The notes under the pieces are model-generated. The model saw only the letters and a program-made list of their open reading frames with translations. It was not told the origin of the DNA and did no database searches. Source: Actinoplanes oblitus (GTDB lineage Bacteria > Actinomycetota > Actinomycetes > Mycobacteriales > Micromonosporaceae). Taken from it: a stretch of 64,000 nt of DNA. The position numbers were made by a program, and so were the translations under genes. The DNA is taken from positions 5,099,501 through 5,163,500 of the forward strand of contig NZ_CP126980.1 of assembly GCF_030252345.1 (NCBI RefSeq). Reading direction: 5' to 3'. Positions 17,999 to 26,297 of the stretch are shown here, in pieces. Each line of letters opens with the position of its first letter. Position 1 is the stretch's first letter.

Positions 17999-18187
17999 CG
18001 GCCATGCCGCGCGCCTCGGTGGTCCATCCCGGGCACGGGGTTGTGGTGTGCCCCGGCCACCTGCCGGAATACCTCGGCCGGTTGGTTCTCGCCGGCAAGG
18101 CTGTGAAAGTTCACCGGGCCTGGCCGGGCCGGCTCGACAGGTCAGGCATGTCGATGAGTATGCGCTGCGCCATGATCGGGGTCGTGG

Positions 18188-18355
18188 TCACGGGTCGAGG
18201 GCCTCGATGACCGGCTTGCGGGCGTGTTCGTAGATGACCGAGCTGCGGAACCCGATGATCTCGCGGCGGCCGCTGAACTTGTCCATCAGGAAGCCGTGCA
18301 GATGAGCCACGATCGCCGCATCAAGTTCGTCCACGACCGGCGTTATCGCCGAGCT
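18188..18355 (-). pseudogene. Remnant of an Lrp/AsnC-type regulator
   Basis: A 55-residue open stretch ends at the stop at 18188 and reads like an Lrp/AsnC C-terminus (IIGFRSSVIYEHARKPVIEAL), directly joined to what resembles an Lrp N-terminal start (VDELDAAIVAHL). The DNA-binding middle is missing and no start codon serves it. It is divergent from the amino-acid dehydrogenase at 18413, the usual place of such a regulator. Most likely the scar of an internal deletion; family assignment is by eye. Confidence 0.45.
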
Positions 18356-18412
18356 GGCGAACGAGGTTCGGAATCGGGCCGGGCAAGCCGCCGGTGTGGC
18401 TAGCGTCGCCGC

Positions 18413-19383
18413 ATGGAGCACGAACATGTCGTCACCCGCCGCGGTGAGCGCTGCGGCCTGCCGATCACCATCGCCGTGCACAGCACCGTGCGCGGCCGTT
18501 CCGCCGGCGGCTGCCGGATCGCCCACTACCCGCACTGGCGCGACGCGGTCACCGACGCGCTGCGCCTGTCGGCGGCGATGACCGGTAAGTGCGCGGTCGC
18601 CGGGCTGCCGCTCGGCGGCGCCAAGACCGTGGTGGCGCTGCCCCCGGCGTACGAGCTGGGTGCCGCGACCCGCCGCGATCTGCTGCATGACGTCGGTGAC
18701 CTGATCGCCTCCCTGGACGGTCGCTATGCGACCGGGCCGGACGTGGGCAGCGGGCCGGACGACATGGCGGTGATCGCCGAGCGCACCCCGCACGTGTTCT
18801 GCCGGCCGCGCTCGGCCGGTGGCAGCGGCGACTCGTCGCCGCACACCGCGCTCGGCGTGCTGGCCGCCCTGCGCGCCGTCTGCGCCGACCGGTTCGGCTG
18901 CGCCGAGCTGGGCGGGCGCAGCTTCGCGGTGCTCGGCGCCGGCCGGGTCGGCGGGCATCTGCTCGACCTGCTCGCCGCCACCGGGGCGACGATCCGTGCC
19001 GCGGACACCGACCCGGCCCGGCGCCGGCCCGGCGTCACCTGGCTCAGCCCCGAGCGCCGGTCGACGTGCTGATTCCGGCCGCGCTGGGCGGGCTGCTCAC
19101 CGCGGCGTCGGTGCCCCGGCTGCGCTGCGCCGCGGTCGCCGGGCCGGCCAACAACCAGCTGGACCGGCCGCAGACCGCCGGCCTGCTGCACGAGCGCGGC
19201 ATCCTGTGGGCGCCGGACATCGTGGTCGGTGCCGGCGGGCTGATCCACGCCACCGCGATCGAGCTGCTGCACGAGGCCCCCGAGCGGGCCGGCGAGCGGG
19301 TCGAGGCGATCGGCGACACCCTCGCGGCGATCCTGGCACGTGCCCGGGCCGCCGGGATCGCCCCGGCCGCCGCCGTACGCTAG
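18413..19383 (+). pseudogene. Glu/Leu/Phe/Val dehydrogenase, frameshifted
   Basis: NAD-dependent amino-acid dehydrogenase (leucine dehydrogenase-like). The first frame (18413-19072) has GGCRIAHYPHWRDAV, KCAVAGLPLGGAK (catalytic Lys region), TGPDVGSGPDDM and the nucleotide-binding FAVLGAGRVGGHLLDLL. It then runs into a stop; the conserved C-terminal part (PVDVLIPAALGG, AGPANNQL, ILWAPDIVVGAGGLIHATA) continues in another frame from about 19054 to 19383. The shift lies between WLSPE and APVDV near 19052-19057, where one base is missing or two gained. With the regulator remnant beside it, true decay is likelier than a sequencing error, but either is possible. Confidence 0.85.
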
Positions 19384-19389
19384 ATCGCC

Positions 19390-19905
19390 ATGGATGTGCA
19401 GCTGCGACCCGTACACAAAAATGATCTTGATTTGCTGGCCCGGTTCGATGTGGAGCCGGGACTGATCGGCCCGAACTGGTACGGGTTTCGGGACGCTGCC
19501 CGGCACCGGCGGCGCTTCGAGGCCGACGGCTGGCTCGGTGACGAGGACGGCCAGCTGATCGTGACCGCCGACGGGGAACCGGCCGGGTTCGTCGGGTGGC
19601 GCCCGGCCGGGTTCGGCGCCGGCCGTTACCGTACCATCGGCGTGGTGCTGCTGCCCGAGTGGCGGGGCCGGCGGATCGGGACCCGCGCGCAGCTGTTGCT
19701 GTGCCGCTACCTGTTCGCGCACACCAGCGTGCACCGCATCGAGGCCGGCACCCAGCCGGAGAACGTGGCCGAGCAGCGGGCCCTGCGGCGGCTGGGGTTC
19801 CAGCGCGAGGGCCTGCTGCGCGGCGCCGAGTTCCGCGACGGCGCCTGGTGCGACATCGTGGTGTTCGGGCTGCTGCGCGGCGAGCTGGCGGACGACGTGG
19901 CGTGA
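19390..19905 (+). CDS. GNAT acetyltransferase
   Basis: 171-aa RimJ/RimL-like acetyltransferase. IGVVLLPEWRGRRIGTRAQ carries the acetyl-CoA loop (R/Q-x-x-G-x-G/A, ~residue 90-100), followed by TSVHRIEAGTQPENVAEQRA and LGFQREGLLRGAEFRDG. It starts six bases after the dehydrogenase remnant. Substrate unknown. Confidence 0.9.
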   Translation: MDVQLRPVHKNDLDLLARFDVEPGLIGPNWYGFRDAARHRRRFEADGWLGDEDGQLIVTADGEPAGFVGWRPAGFGAGRYRTIGVVLLPEWRGRRIGTRAQLLLCRYLFAHTSVHRIEAGTQPENVAEQRALRRLGFQREGLLRGAEFRDGAWCDIVVFGLLRGELADDVA

Positions 19906-19978
19906 CGCTCGGTCGGTCGCCGGTCGGGAAGGCCGGCCGGGAAGGCCGGTCGGTGCCGCCCCGGGCGATACTGGGCCG

Positions 19979-21052
19979 ATGGACAGCCCGCCGCTGCGGT
20001 TCGCCCGCACCGAGGACGGCGTGACCCTGGGCTACCAGATGTTCGGCAGCGGCCCGGTCCTGGTGTGGATGCCGTCGCTGAGCAACATCGTCGCCCAGTG
20101 GCGGATCCCGGCGATCCGCGCCGCCTACCAGGCGCTGGCCCGGCAGGTGACGCTGGTGCTCTACGACGGCCGCGGCACCGGCAGCTCCGACCGGCGCATC
20201 GATCTCGGCGACCTCGGGGTGCCCGCGCACCTGCGGGACCTGCACGCCGTCCTGGACCACGCCGGGATCGCCCGGGCGTCGCTGCTGGGCTATTACCACG
20301 CGACGGCCACCGCGATCGCGTTCGCGGCCCGCCGGCCCGAGCGGGTCGACCGGCTGGTGCTCTTCGGCGGCGCGCCGCGGATGCGTGAGGCGATGCTGCC
20401 CGCCCAGACGCAGGCGCTGCTGTCGCTGATCGAGCAGGACTGGGACCTGTTCGCCGACGCCGCCGCCGCGGCCTGGCTGGGCTGGGACACGGGCCCGTCG
20501 AACCGGTGGACCGCCGAGGCGTTCCGGACCGCCACCACCGCGCCGGTCGCCAAGGCCTGGTTCGCCGCCGCCGAACGCATCGACGTGACCGGCGACCTGC
20601 CCCGGGTGCGCGCGCCGGCGCTGGTGCTGCACCGGCAGGGCCACCAGCAGATCCCGGTCGAGGTGTTCCGCCGGCTCGCCGCCGCCCTGCCCGACGCCCG
20701 CCTGGTCGAGCTGCCCGGCAGCACGCCGACGCTGTTCCTGGAGGACCCGGCCGCCGACCTGGGCCTGGTGACCGGGTTCCTGACCACCGGCACGGTCACC
20801 GCGGTGGCCGCTCGCAGCACCGGCACCGACACCCGGGTGGCCGGCCATCCGCTGACACCCCGGGAACGGCAGGTGCTCGGGCTGCTGCCCGACGGCGACT
20901 CCAACGCCGAGCTCGCCCGCCGGCTGGGGATCGCCGTGCACACCGTGGAACGGCACCTGGCCAGCATCTACCGCAAGATCGGCGCGCGTGGCCGGGCCGA
21001 CGCGGTCGCCTACGCCCTGCGCCGGGTAACGGATTTCCGTCATCCGTCGTGA
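19979..21052 (+). CDS. LuxR-family regulator with catalytically dead alpha/beta-hydrolase sensor domain
   Basis: 357 aa. Residues ~10-275 are an alpha/beta-hydrolase fold (DGRGTGSSDR oxyanion loop region, PERVDRLVLFGGAPR). The C-terminus (~290-350) is a LuxR HTH: LTPRERQVLGLLPDGDSNAE, then VHTVERHLASIYRKIGARGR. All three catalytic positions look replaced: the elbow GxSxG reads GYYHA (Tyr106), the acid position reads HRQGHQQIP (His222), and the His loop reads PGSTPTLF. The fold therefore probably binds a ligand and passes the signal to the HTH. No operon partner; the nitroreductase-like gene at 21102 follows by 49 bp. Confidence 0.9.
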   Translation: MDSPPLRFARTEDGVTLGYQMFGSGPVLVWMPSLSNIVAQWRIPAIRAAYQALARQVTLVLYDGRGTGSSDRRIDLGDLGVPAHLRDLHAVLDHAGIARASLLGYYHATATAIAFAARRPERVDRLVLFGGAPRMREAMLPAQTQALLSLIEQDWDLFADAAAAAWLGWDTGPSNRWTAEAFRTATTAPVAKAWFAAAERIDVTGDLPRVRAPALVLHRQGHQQIPVEVFRRLAAALPDARLVELPGSTPTLFLEDPAADLGLVTGFLTTGTVTAVAARSTGTDTRVAGHPLTPRERQVLGLLPDGDSNAELARRLGIAVHTVERHLASIYRKIGARGRADAVAYALRRVTDFRHPS

Positions 21053-21101
21053 CGGCCGCCGGTGATGCGCCGCCCCGGCCGCGCGCGCCACCATCGGCGG
21101 C

Positions 21102-21530
21102 ATGAGTGTTTCCGCAGTCCCTGACAACACCTCGTGGCGTGTCGCCCGGGCCACCGCACCCGCCGTGCGGGTCCTGGCCGGGCGCCGGTTCTTCCCGCTG
21201 TGGGCGGTCGTGCAGCACCGGGGCCGGGTGTCCGGGCGGGCCCTGAGCGTGCCGGTCGCGGTGGTCGCCACCCCGGACGTCATCGTGATCAACCTGCCGT
21301 GGGGTGCGCGCACCAACTGGGTTCGCAACGTGCTCGCCGCCGGCTCGTGCACGCTGCGCTGGAAGGGCCGCACCCACCAGCTGGACCGCCCCGAGATCAT
21401 CGGTGCGGCGGCGGCCCGCCCGTACTACTCGCCCGTGGCGTGGCGGCTGGCCCGCACCCTGTTCCCCGCCGACGCCTGGCTGCTGCTGCACCGCGTCCCA
21501 AGAGCAAAACCGGTTTCCGGTACGCGATGA
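21102..21530 (+). CDS. Deazaflavin-dependent (DUF385-type) nitroreductase family protein
   Basis: 142-aa split-beta-barrel protein of the F420-dependent nitroreductase (Ddn/DUF385) family. Visible: VVQHRGRVSGRALSVPVAVV and GARTNWVRNVLAAGSCTLRW, the typical F420-binding stretch. Actinobacterial members reduce nitro compounds or quinones with F420H2. The last residues (AKPVSGTR) are encoded by a copy of the dispersed 3'-end motif, so the natural C-terminus is probably a few residues shorter. Confidence 0.85.
   Translation: MSVSAVPDNTSWRVARATAPAVRVLAGRRFFPLWAVVQHRGRVSGRALSVPVAVVATPDVIVINLPWGARTNWVRNVLAAGSCTLRWKGRTHQLDRPEIIGAAAARPYYSPVAWRLARTLFPADAWLLLHRVPRAKPVSGTR
21512..21526 (+). repeat. 3'-end motif copy 2
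   Basis: GGTTTCCGGTACGCG at the extreme 3' end of the nitroreductase-family gene, in sense with it, giving the peptide KPVSGT, nearly the same as copy 1. Confidence 0.5.
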
Positions 21531-21572
21531 GCACCCGCCCGCCCTCGCCGGCGCGCCCCGAGCCGTCACCGC

Positions 21573-22367
21573 TCAGGCGAGCATCACCCGGCGCAGCAGC
21601 GTGCGGTGCCGGGCGATCCACGAGGCGCTGCGCGCCCGCCAGGTGATCCCCCACAGGATCGGATAGCCGTCGGCGCCGACCGCCGCGGTGCTGTCGATGC
21701 GCACGGCCGCGTCGACCGCCTCGTGGCGGGCGCTGTGGATCGCGACGTCGGCGAGCCGGTCGACGAGCTCGTCGCGGGCGGCGCGGGGCAGGCCGTACCC
21801 GTCGGCGATGGCCCGGGCGTGCCGGGCCCGGGTGGGCGCGTCGGGCAGGTTCTGCAGCTCGGCGACGTCGTCGTCGACGAGGTGGGCGTTCAACCAGACG
21901 GTCTGGGCGAGCTCCCAGAGGCGGTCCACCGGCCCGGCGAACTCCCAGTCGATGAACGCCCGCGGCCGCCCGTGCTCGCCGACGATGTTCCACGGGGCGG
22001 TGTCGCCGTGACCGATCACCACGTCGTCGCCGCCGAGCTCACGCAGCCAGTGCGGCTGCCACGCGGCGCCGGCCGGTGGCGTGAACGTGGCGGTGGCGTC
22101 GTGCAGGCCACGCAGCAGCGTCCCGACTCCGGCCACCGCCTCGTCCGGCCAGGCGTGCGGGTGCGCGGACCGGCCCGGCACGAAGGTGCAGCCGTCCCCG
22201 GCCACCCGCGGCGCCCCGCCGAAACCGGCCCGCTCCAGGTGCCTGAGCAGGGCGAATATCGTGGGAGTCCAGGGCCCGGGGCGCTTGCGGACGACACCGT
22301 CGCGCAGGACCGCGTCCGCGGCGTGCCCGCCGGAACCCCACGTGCTCAGCTGCTCGGACGATGCCAT
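21573..22367 (-). CDS. Aminoglycoside phosphotransferase family kinase
   Basis: 264-aa APH/choline-kinase-fold protein. The Brenner motif is VIGHGDTAPWNIV (catalytic Asp, Mg-binding Asn), followed by FIDWEFAGPVDRLWELA (second metal Asp). The N-terminal half carries the ATP lobe (GVVRKRPGPWTPTI). The ATG at 22367 follows GGAGGG. Members phosphorylate antibiotics or small metabolites; this one has no clear resistance-gene signature, so a resistance role is not claimed. Convergent with the gene at 21102. Confidence 0.87.
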   Translation of the reverse strand: MASSEQLSTWGSGGHAADAVLRDGVVRKRPGPWTPTIFALLRHLERAGFGGAPRVAGDGCTFVPGRSAHPHAWPDEAVAGVGTLLRGLHDATATFTPPAGAAWQPHWLRELGGDDVVIGHGDTAPWNIVGEHGRPRAFIDWEFAGPVDRLWELAQTVWLNAHLVDDDVAELQNLPDAPTRARHARAIADGYGLPRAARDELVDRLADVAIHSARHEAVDAAVRIDSTAAVGADGYPILWGITWRARSASWIARHRTLLRRVMLA

Positions 22368-22720
22368 CGGGTGCCCTCCGTCGCCGGTCGGCGTGCCTGG
22401 CAGAGGTCGAGCATCACCGCGCGCAGCCCGGGCCGCAAGCAGGTTGTGCCCGCGCCGGTGCGCGTCCCGGGAAGCCGCCTGCCGCTCGATGGCGTGGTTG
22501 CCGGGCCGGGGCCGGCAACCATCCGCGCCGGTCGGCGACGCCGTGGGCACGGCAGGCCGTGTCTGATTTCTCGGTTTCCTGCCGTTTAGGGGTACTCTCT
22601 GAAGGAGGTGCTCTGCTTGTGGACTTGCCATTCACCGCGATCGCGACTGCGGCCCGGGGTGGGATGGCAAGGCCCGGCCGGTTGGCCGGGTCCGCCTGAG
22701 GTGAGGCGGGGCGGGTAATC
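22368..22720. other. Gap upstream of the sensor kinase, strong Shine-Dalgarno
   Basis: No recognisable gene. A strong ribosome site GAAGGAGG (22601-22608) precedes overlapping TTG (22617) and GTG (22619) codons. The GTG frame gives a 26-residue peptide ending at 22699; the TTG frame ends three bases before the kinase ATG. This may be a leader peptide. GGGTAC at 22590-22595 with GTTT at 22574-22577 resembles a SigB-type promoter, but the 12-nt spacing is short. Confidence 0.3.
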
Positions 22721-24757
22721 ATGGTCGTTCTCCATCCCCTGATCTCCGCTGTCCAGGGCGACGGCTTCGTCGCCGCGCTGCTGGACAGCGTGCAGGCGGG
22801 GGTGCTGGTCTGCGACAACGACGGTCAGGCGCTGCTGTTCAACCAGGAGTTGCGCCGGATCCACGCGATACCCGACACCGCCTCGCCGCACGAGGCGATG
22901 ACCATCGCCGTGGGCCGGCTGTACCACCTCGACGGCACCCCGATGCCATCGCAGGACCTGGCCATCACCCGAGCGCTGCACGGCCGGCACATCCGTGACG
23001 GGCAAGCGCTGCTGCTCGTGCCCGGCCTGCCGGAGCGCTACCTGCATGTCAACAGCCAGCCGATCGTCGCCGCCGACGGCTGCCAGAGCGGGGCCGTGGC
23101 CACCGTCATGGACGTCACCGTCCGGCGACGCGCGCAGCGTTTCCGCGACTGCGAGATACAGGTCGCGGACATTCTGGCCCGCTGCGACACGGTCCCCGAG
23201 GCGGTATCGGGTCTGCTGCGAGCGGTCGCCGCGGCATTGGACTGGCCCTATCTGGCGCTGTGGCTGGCCGACGAGGTCAGCGACAGCCTGCTCCCGGCCG
23301 GGGACTATGCCGCCGCCGGCCACGAGGATCTGACCGGCCTGCTGCCGCAGCGGATCGGCAGGCACGACCGTGGGCTGGGCCGGGTGTGGACCACCGGGCA
23401 ACCACTCTGGATTCCCAGCCTCGCCGACATAGACCCGGCTCGCCTGCACACGCCCGGCGCGCCGGCCTTCATCCGAGCATGCGCCGCACGGGGACTGCGG
23501 ACACTGGCCGCCGTGCCGGTGCCTTGCGGGGACACCACCGTCGGCGTGTTCAGCGGTGTGGCGCAGGCCGCCGAGCATGACAGGTTTCTGCTCACCGGCC
23601 TGCTCGACGCGGTCGCCGACCGGTTCGGGTACTACCTGTCGCGCCGCCACGCCGTCCAGCTCGCCCGGCAACTGGACCACGCCAAGAACGACCTGGTGGC
23701 CCTGGCCGGCCATGAACTGCGCACCCCGCTGACCTCGATCACCTCCTACACCCAGATGCTGCTCGACGACCCCAGCCCGGACCCGGCCGACGACCGGCGG
23801 TATCTGCAAGCGATCGACCGTAACGCCGCGAGGCTACGGGCCCTGGTCGACGACCTGCTCGACCTGGCCGCCCTCGACGCCGGGCACCTGCCCCTGGCCG
23901 ACACTGTCGTCGACCTGTCCGCACTCGCCACGACAGCGTGCTCCGACCATCAGCCGGCAGCCGCCGTCACCGGGATCAGGCTGCGGTGCGACCTGCACCC
24001 GCGGGTCACCGTGACCGGTGACCCCGGCCGGCTCCGCCAGCTCACCGACCGGCTGATCACCCACGCCATCACCGCCAGCCCGGCCGGCGGGCACATCCAC
24101 GTCACTCTCGGCCTCGTCGACGGTGCCGCCGCACTCACCATCACCCATCCGCGGCGCGACGACGACCCGGTCGATCTGTATCAGCGGCTGTCGGACACCA
24201 ACACCACCGGCCTGGCCACCACCGGCGGCGCGAGCACCCTGGCCCTGACGCGCATCATCGCCGAACTTCACCACGGCACCATCACCGTGCACCCGGATCA
24301 GAGCGGCACCGCCACCATCACCGTGCGGCTACCGGCCGACTGCCCCGCCACCTCTGAGCCAGCGAAGGAAGGCATCATGCCCACCATCCTCATCGGGGAG
24401 AACGTGCCCGACATCGCCGACGTCTTGAAGCGGCTGTTCACCCGTGCCGGATACCAGACCCGCGTCGCCGGCACCGGCGATCTCACCCTGGCGAGCGCTC
24501 TCGCCGACCTCCCGGACCTGGTTGTGATGAATCCGTCGCTACCCGGCATCAACGGTCTCGACATCTGTCGCAAGCTACGCGCCGAACCCACCACCGAGCA
24601 CCTACCGATCATCCTGCTGTCCGTACGCCACTACCCGGCCGAACAGGCCGCTGCCCGCGAAGCCGGCGCCGACGACTACATCGGCAAGCCCTTCGACAAC
24701 AACGACCTGCTCGCCCGCGTCCATCATCTGCTGCAACGCCCCACCACCTCGGCCTGA
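22721..24757 (+). CDS. PAS-GAF histidine kinase with degenerate ATPase and receiver
   Basis: 678 aa, no membrane segments. PAS at ~15-125, GAF at ~145-300, HisKA with His331 in AGHELRTPLTS, an HATPase-like region (~425-545), and a C-terminal receiver (553-678). The ATPase looks inactive: the N-box Asn is replaced (DRLITHAITASP) and no DxGxG box is found where LTITHPRRDDDP stands. The receiver has Asn604 where the phospho-Asp should be (VVMNPSLPG), though the Lys is kept (GKPF). An internal ATG at 24377 with AAGGAAGG ahead of it could also make the receiver as a separate 126-aa protein. It is a probable non-phosphorylating scaffold or an evolving fusion. Confidence 0.85.
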   Translation: MVVLHPLISAVQGDGFVAALLDSVQAGVLVCDNDGQALLFNQELRRIHAIPDTASPHEAMTIAVGRLYHLDGTPMPSQDLAITRALHGRHIRDGQALLLVPGLPERYLHVNSQPIVAADGCQSGAVATVMDVTVRRRAQRFRDCEIQVADILARCDTVPEAVSGLLRAVAAALDWPYLALWLADEVSDSLLPAGDYAAAGHEDLTGLLPQRIGRHDRGLGRVWTTGQPLWIPSLADIDPARLHTPGAPAFIRACAARGLRTLAAVPVPCGDTTVGVFSGVAQAAEHDRFLLTGLLDAVADRFGYYLSRRHAVQLARQLDHAKNDLVALAGHELRTPLTSITSYTQMLLDDPSPDPADDRRYLQAIDRNAARLRALVDDLLDLAALDAGHLPLADTVVDLSALATTACSDHQPAAAVTGIRLRCDLHPRVTVTGDPGRLRQLTDRLITHAITASPAGGHIHVTLGLVDGAAALTITHPRRDDDPVDLYQRLSDTNTTGLATTGGASTLALTRIIAELHHGTITVHPDQSGTATITVRLPADCPATSEPAKEGIMPTILIGENVPDIADVLKRLFTRAGYQTRVAGTGDLTLASALADLPDLVVMNPSLPGINGLDICRKLRAEPTTEHLPIILLSVRHYPAEQAAAREAGADDYIGKPFDNNDLLARVHHLLQRPTTSA

Positions 24758-24775
24758 ACACCGGCCCCGGACCGG

Positions 24776-24796
24776 GGACCCGGAAACGCGGGGTCC
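24776..24796 (+). terminator. Hairpin after the sensor kinase
   Basis: GGACCC (24776-24781) pairs with GGGTCC (24791-24796), 19 bases after the stop. Short stem, no T-run. The following ~240 bases to the next gene show nothing recognisable. Confidence 0.35.
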
Positions 24797-25035
24797 GCAA
24801 AGCGTGCGCGTGCCCGCGCCGCCGACCTCGGCCTCGACGAGGTCCGCCACGACGTCGTCACCCCTGCGCGCGACGACGCGATCCGGACGTGCGGAAGGAG
24901 TCCGATTCGTCACTGCGCGTCATCGGCGGACCGGATCGGGTCCGGTGCCGATGGCCGGCCGCAGGTCGGCGCGGTTCGCGTAGTCGTTGGTCGGTGTGCG
25001 GCGCCGTCGGTGGTGATGGCGCGCACGGGGGCCGC

Positions 25036-26016
25036 TCAGGGCTGGTGCTGGTGCCGCCAGTCGCGGGGGCAGAGGCCGTAGGCGGCGCGGAACAGCTTGC
25101 TGAAGTGGGCGTAGTCGGTGAAGCCCCACCGGGCGGCGATCGTCGTGATGGAGCAGCCGGCGCGCAGCGGGTCGCCGAGGTCGGCGCGGCAGCGTTCCAG
25201 CCGGGCGGCGCGGATCGACCCGGCGACCGTCTCGCCCTGCTCCTGATACAGCTGGTGCAGCAGGCGGACCGAGATGTGGTGGGCGGCCGCGATGCTGCGC
25301 GGGGTCAGCCCCGGATCGCCCAGTCGCTGCTGGACGAAGGCCTGGATCGAGGTGTGCAGCACCCGCCGCCGCGATTCCGGTGACGCCGGGCGCCCCGCGT
25401 CGTCGCCCAGCTCATGGCTGAGGACCGCGGTCATCAGGTCGAGGACCACCGGGGCCAGCCGGGACGCGTCGGCGGCGGTGTACCGGGTGGCGTCGGTCAG
25501 CAGCCGGTCGACCACGTCGACCATCAGGGCGGCGACACCGTGCCGGCCGGCGATCGGTGCGGCGATCATGCTTTTGACGAGGTTGTCCGCGACCGGCAGC
25601 AGGCCCCGGGAGACCGTCAGGGTCACCAGGTGCAGCCGGCCGTTGATCGTGCGCCGCGAGCCGTGGAACGGCCGGGAGGTGTCGTAGAACGCCATCTGGC
25701 CCGGGGTCAGCCGGGGGCTGCGATCGCCCTGCGTCATCTGGATGCGGCCGCGCAGGGCCAGCAGCAGCCGGAACGCCTCGGGGTCGCTGCGGCGGATCAG
25801 CCGCCGCGGCCGGCTGATCTCCACGTGGGCGTCGTCGGTGGCGCTCACCGAGCACACCTCGACCTGGCCGAGCATCATCAGGCCCATCCGTACCCGGATC
25901 GGCGCGCCCGGATCGGCGTGCACGTTGACCGGGACCAGGGCCTGCCCGACGGCCTCACGGTAGCCGGCGAGCCGCTCCGCCGCGGGAAGGTCGTCGCTGC
26001 TGAAGATCTCGCGCAT
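25036..26016 (-). CDS. AraC-family transcriptional regulator
   Basis: 326 aa. The N-terminal AraC_binding_2-type domain (residues ~30-190: EVCSVSATDDAHVEISRP, GRIQMTQGDRSPRLTPGQM) is followed by two HTH motifs (~220-320), with SITTIAARWGFTDYAHFSKL and FRAAYGLCPRDWR as the conserved AraC end. The ATG at 26016 has AGGGGG ahead of it. Members with this N-domain often respond to small organic acids or amides; no target operon is adjacent. Confidence 0.9.
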   Translation of the reverse strand: MREIFSSDDLPAAERLAGYREAVGQALVPVNVHADPGAPIRVRMGLMMLGQVEVCSVSATDDAHVEISRPRRLIRRSDPEAFRLLLALRGRIQMTQGDRSPRLTPGQMAFYDTSRPFHGSRRTINGRLHLVTLTVSRGLLPVADNLVKSMIAAPIAGRHGVAALMVDVVDRLLTDATRYTAADASRLAPVVLDLMTAVLSHELGDDAGRPASPESRRRVLHTSIQAFVQQRLGDPGLTPRSIAAAHHISVRLLHQLYQEQGETVAGSIRAARLERCRADLGDPLRAGCSITTIAARWGFTDYAHFSKLFRAAYGLCPRDWRHQHQP

Positions 26017-26208
26017 CGTCTGTCCCCCTGTTGTCGTCGCCGGGGTGCGGAGTCGCGGCCGGCCGCGGGGCGTGTCGCCACGGCGGTGCCGCGGTGGTGG
26101 CGGCGCACGTGGTGCGTCGAGGCCATCATGGACGACGGTGTCGACAACCGGCACGGCGACGGGGCCGCCGGGCCGCGGGTGGGCGAGCGCTGGGCAGTGG
26201 GGGCGGTG

Positions 26209-26223
26209 GGCGTACCGGAAATC
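26209..26223 (-). repeat. 3'-end motif copy 3
   Basis: Exact GATTTCCGGTACGCC on the minus strand, beginning 74 nt behind the stop of the minus-strand LuxR-type gene (26298), in sense with it. Confidence 0.6.
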
Positions 26224-26297
26224 GGGCTGACCGGGATCGGCGGCGGCCGTGAGCGGGCGGGCGGTCCGGATGCGGATGCCGCAGGCGACGCGGGAGG

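Noticed and set aside
21573..22367. Aminoglycoside resistance gene
   Set aside because: Only the general kinase fold is visible; most such chromosomal genes are not resistance enzymes.
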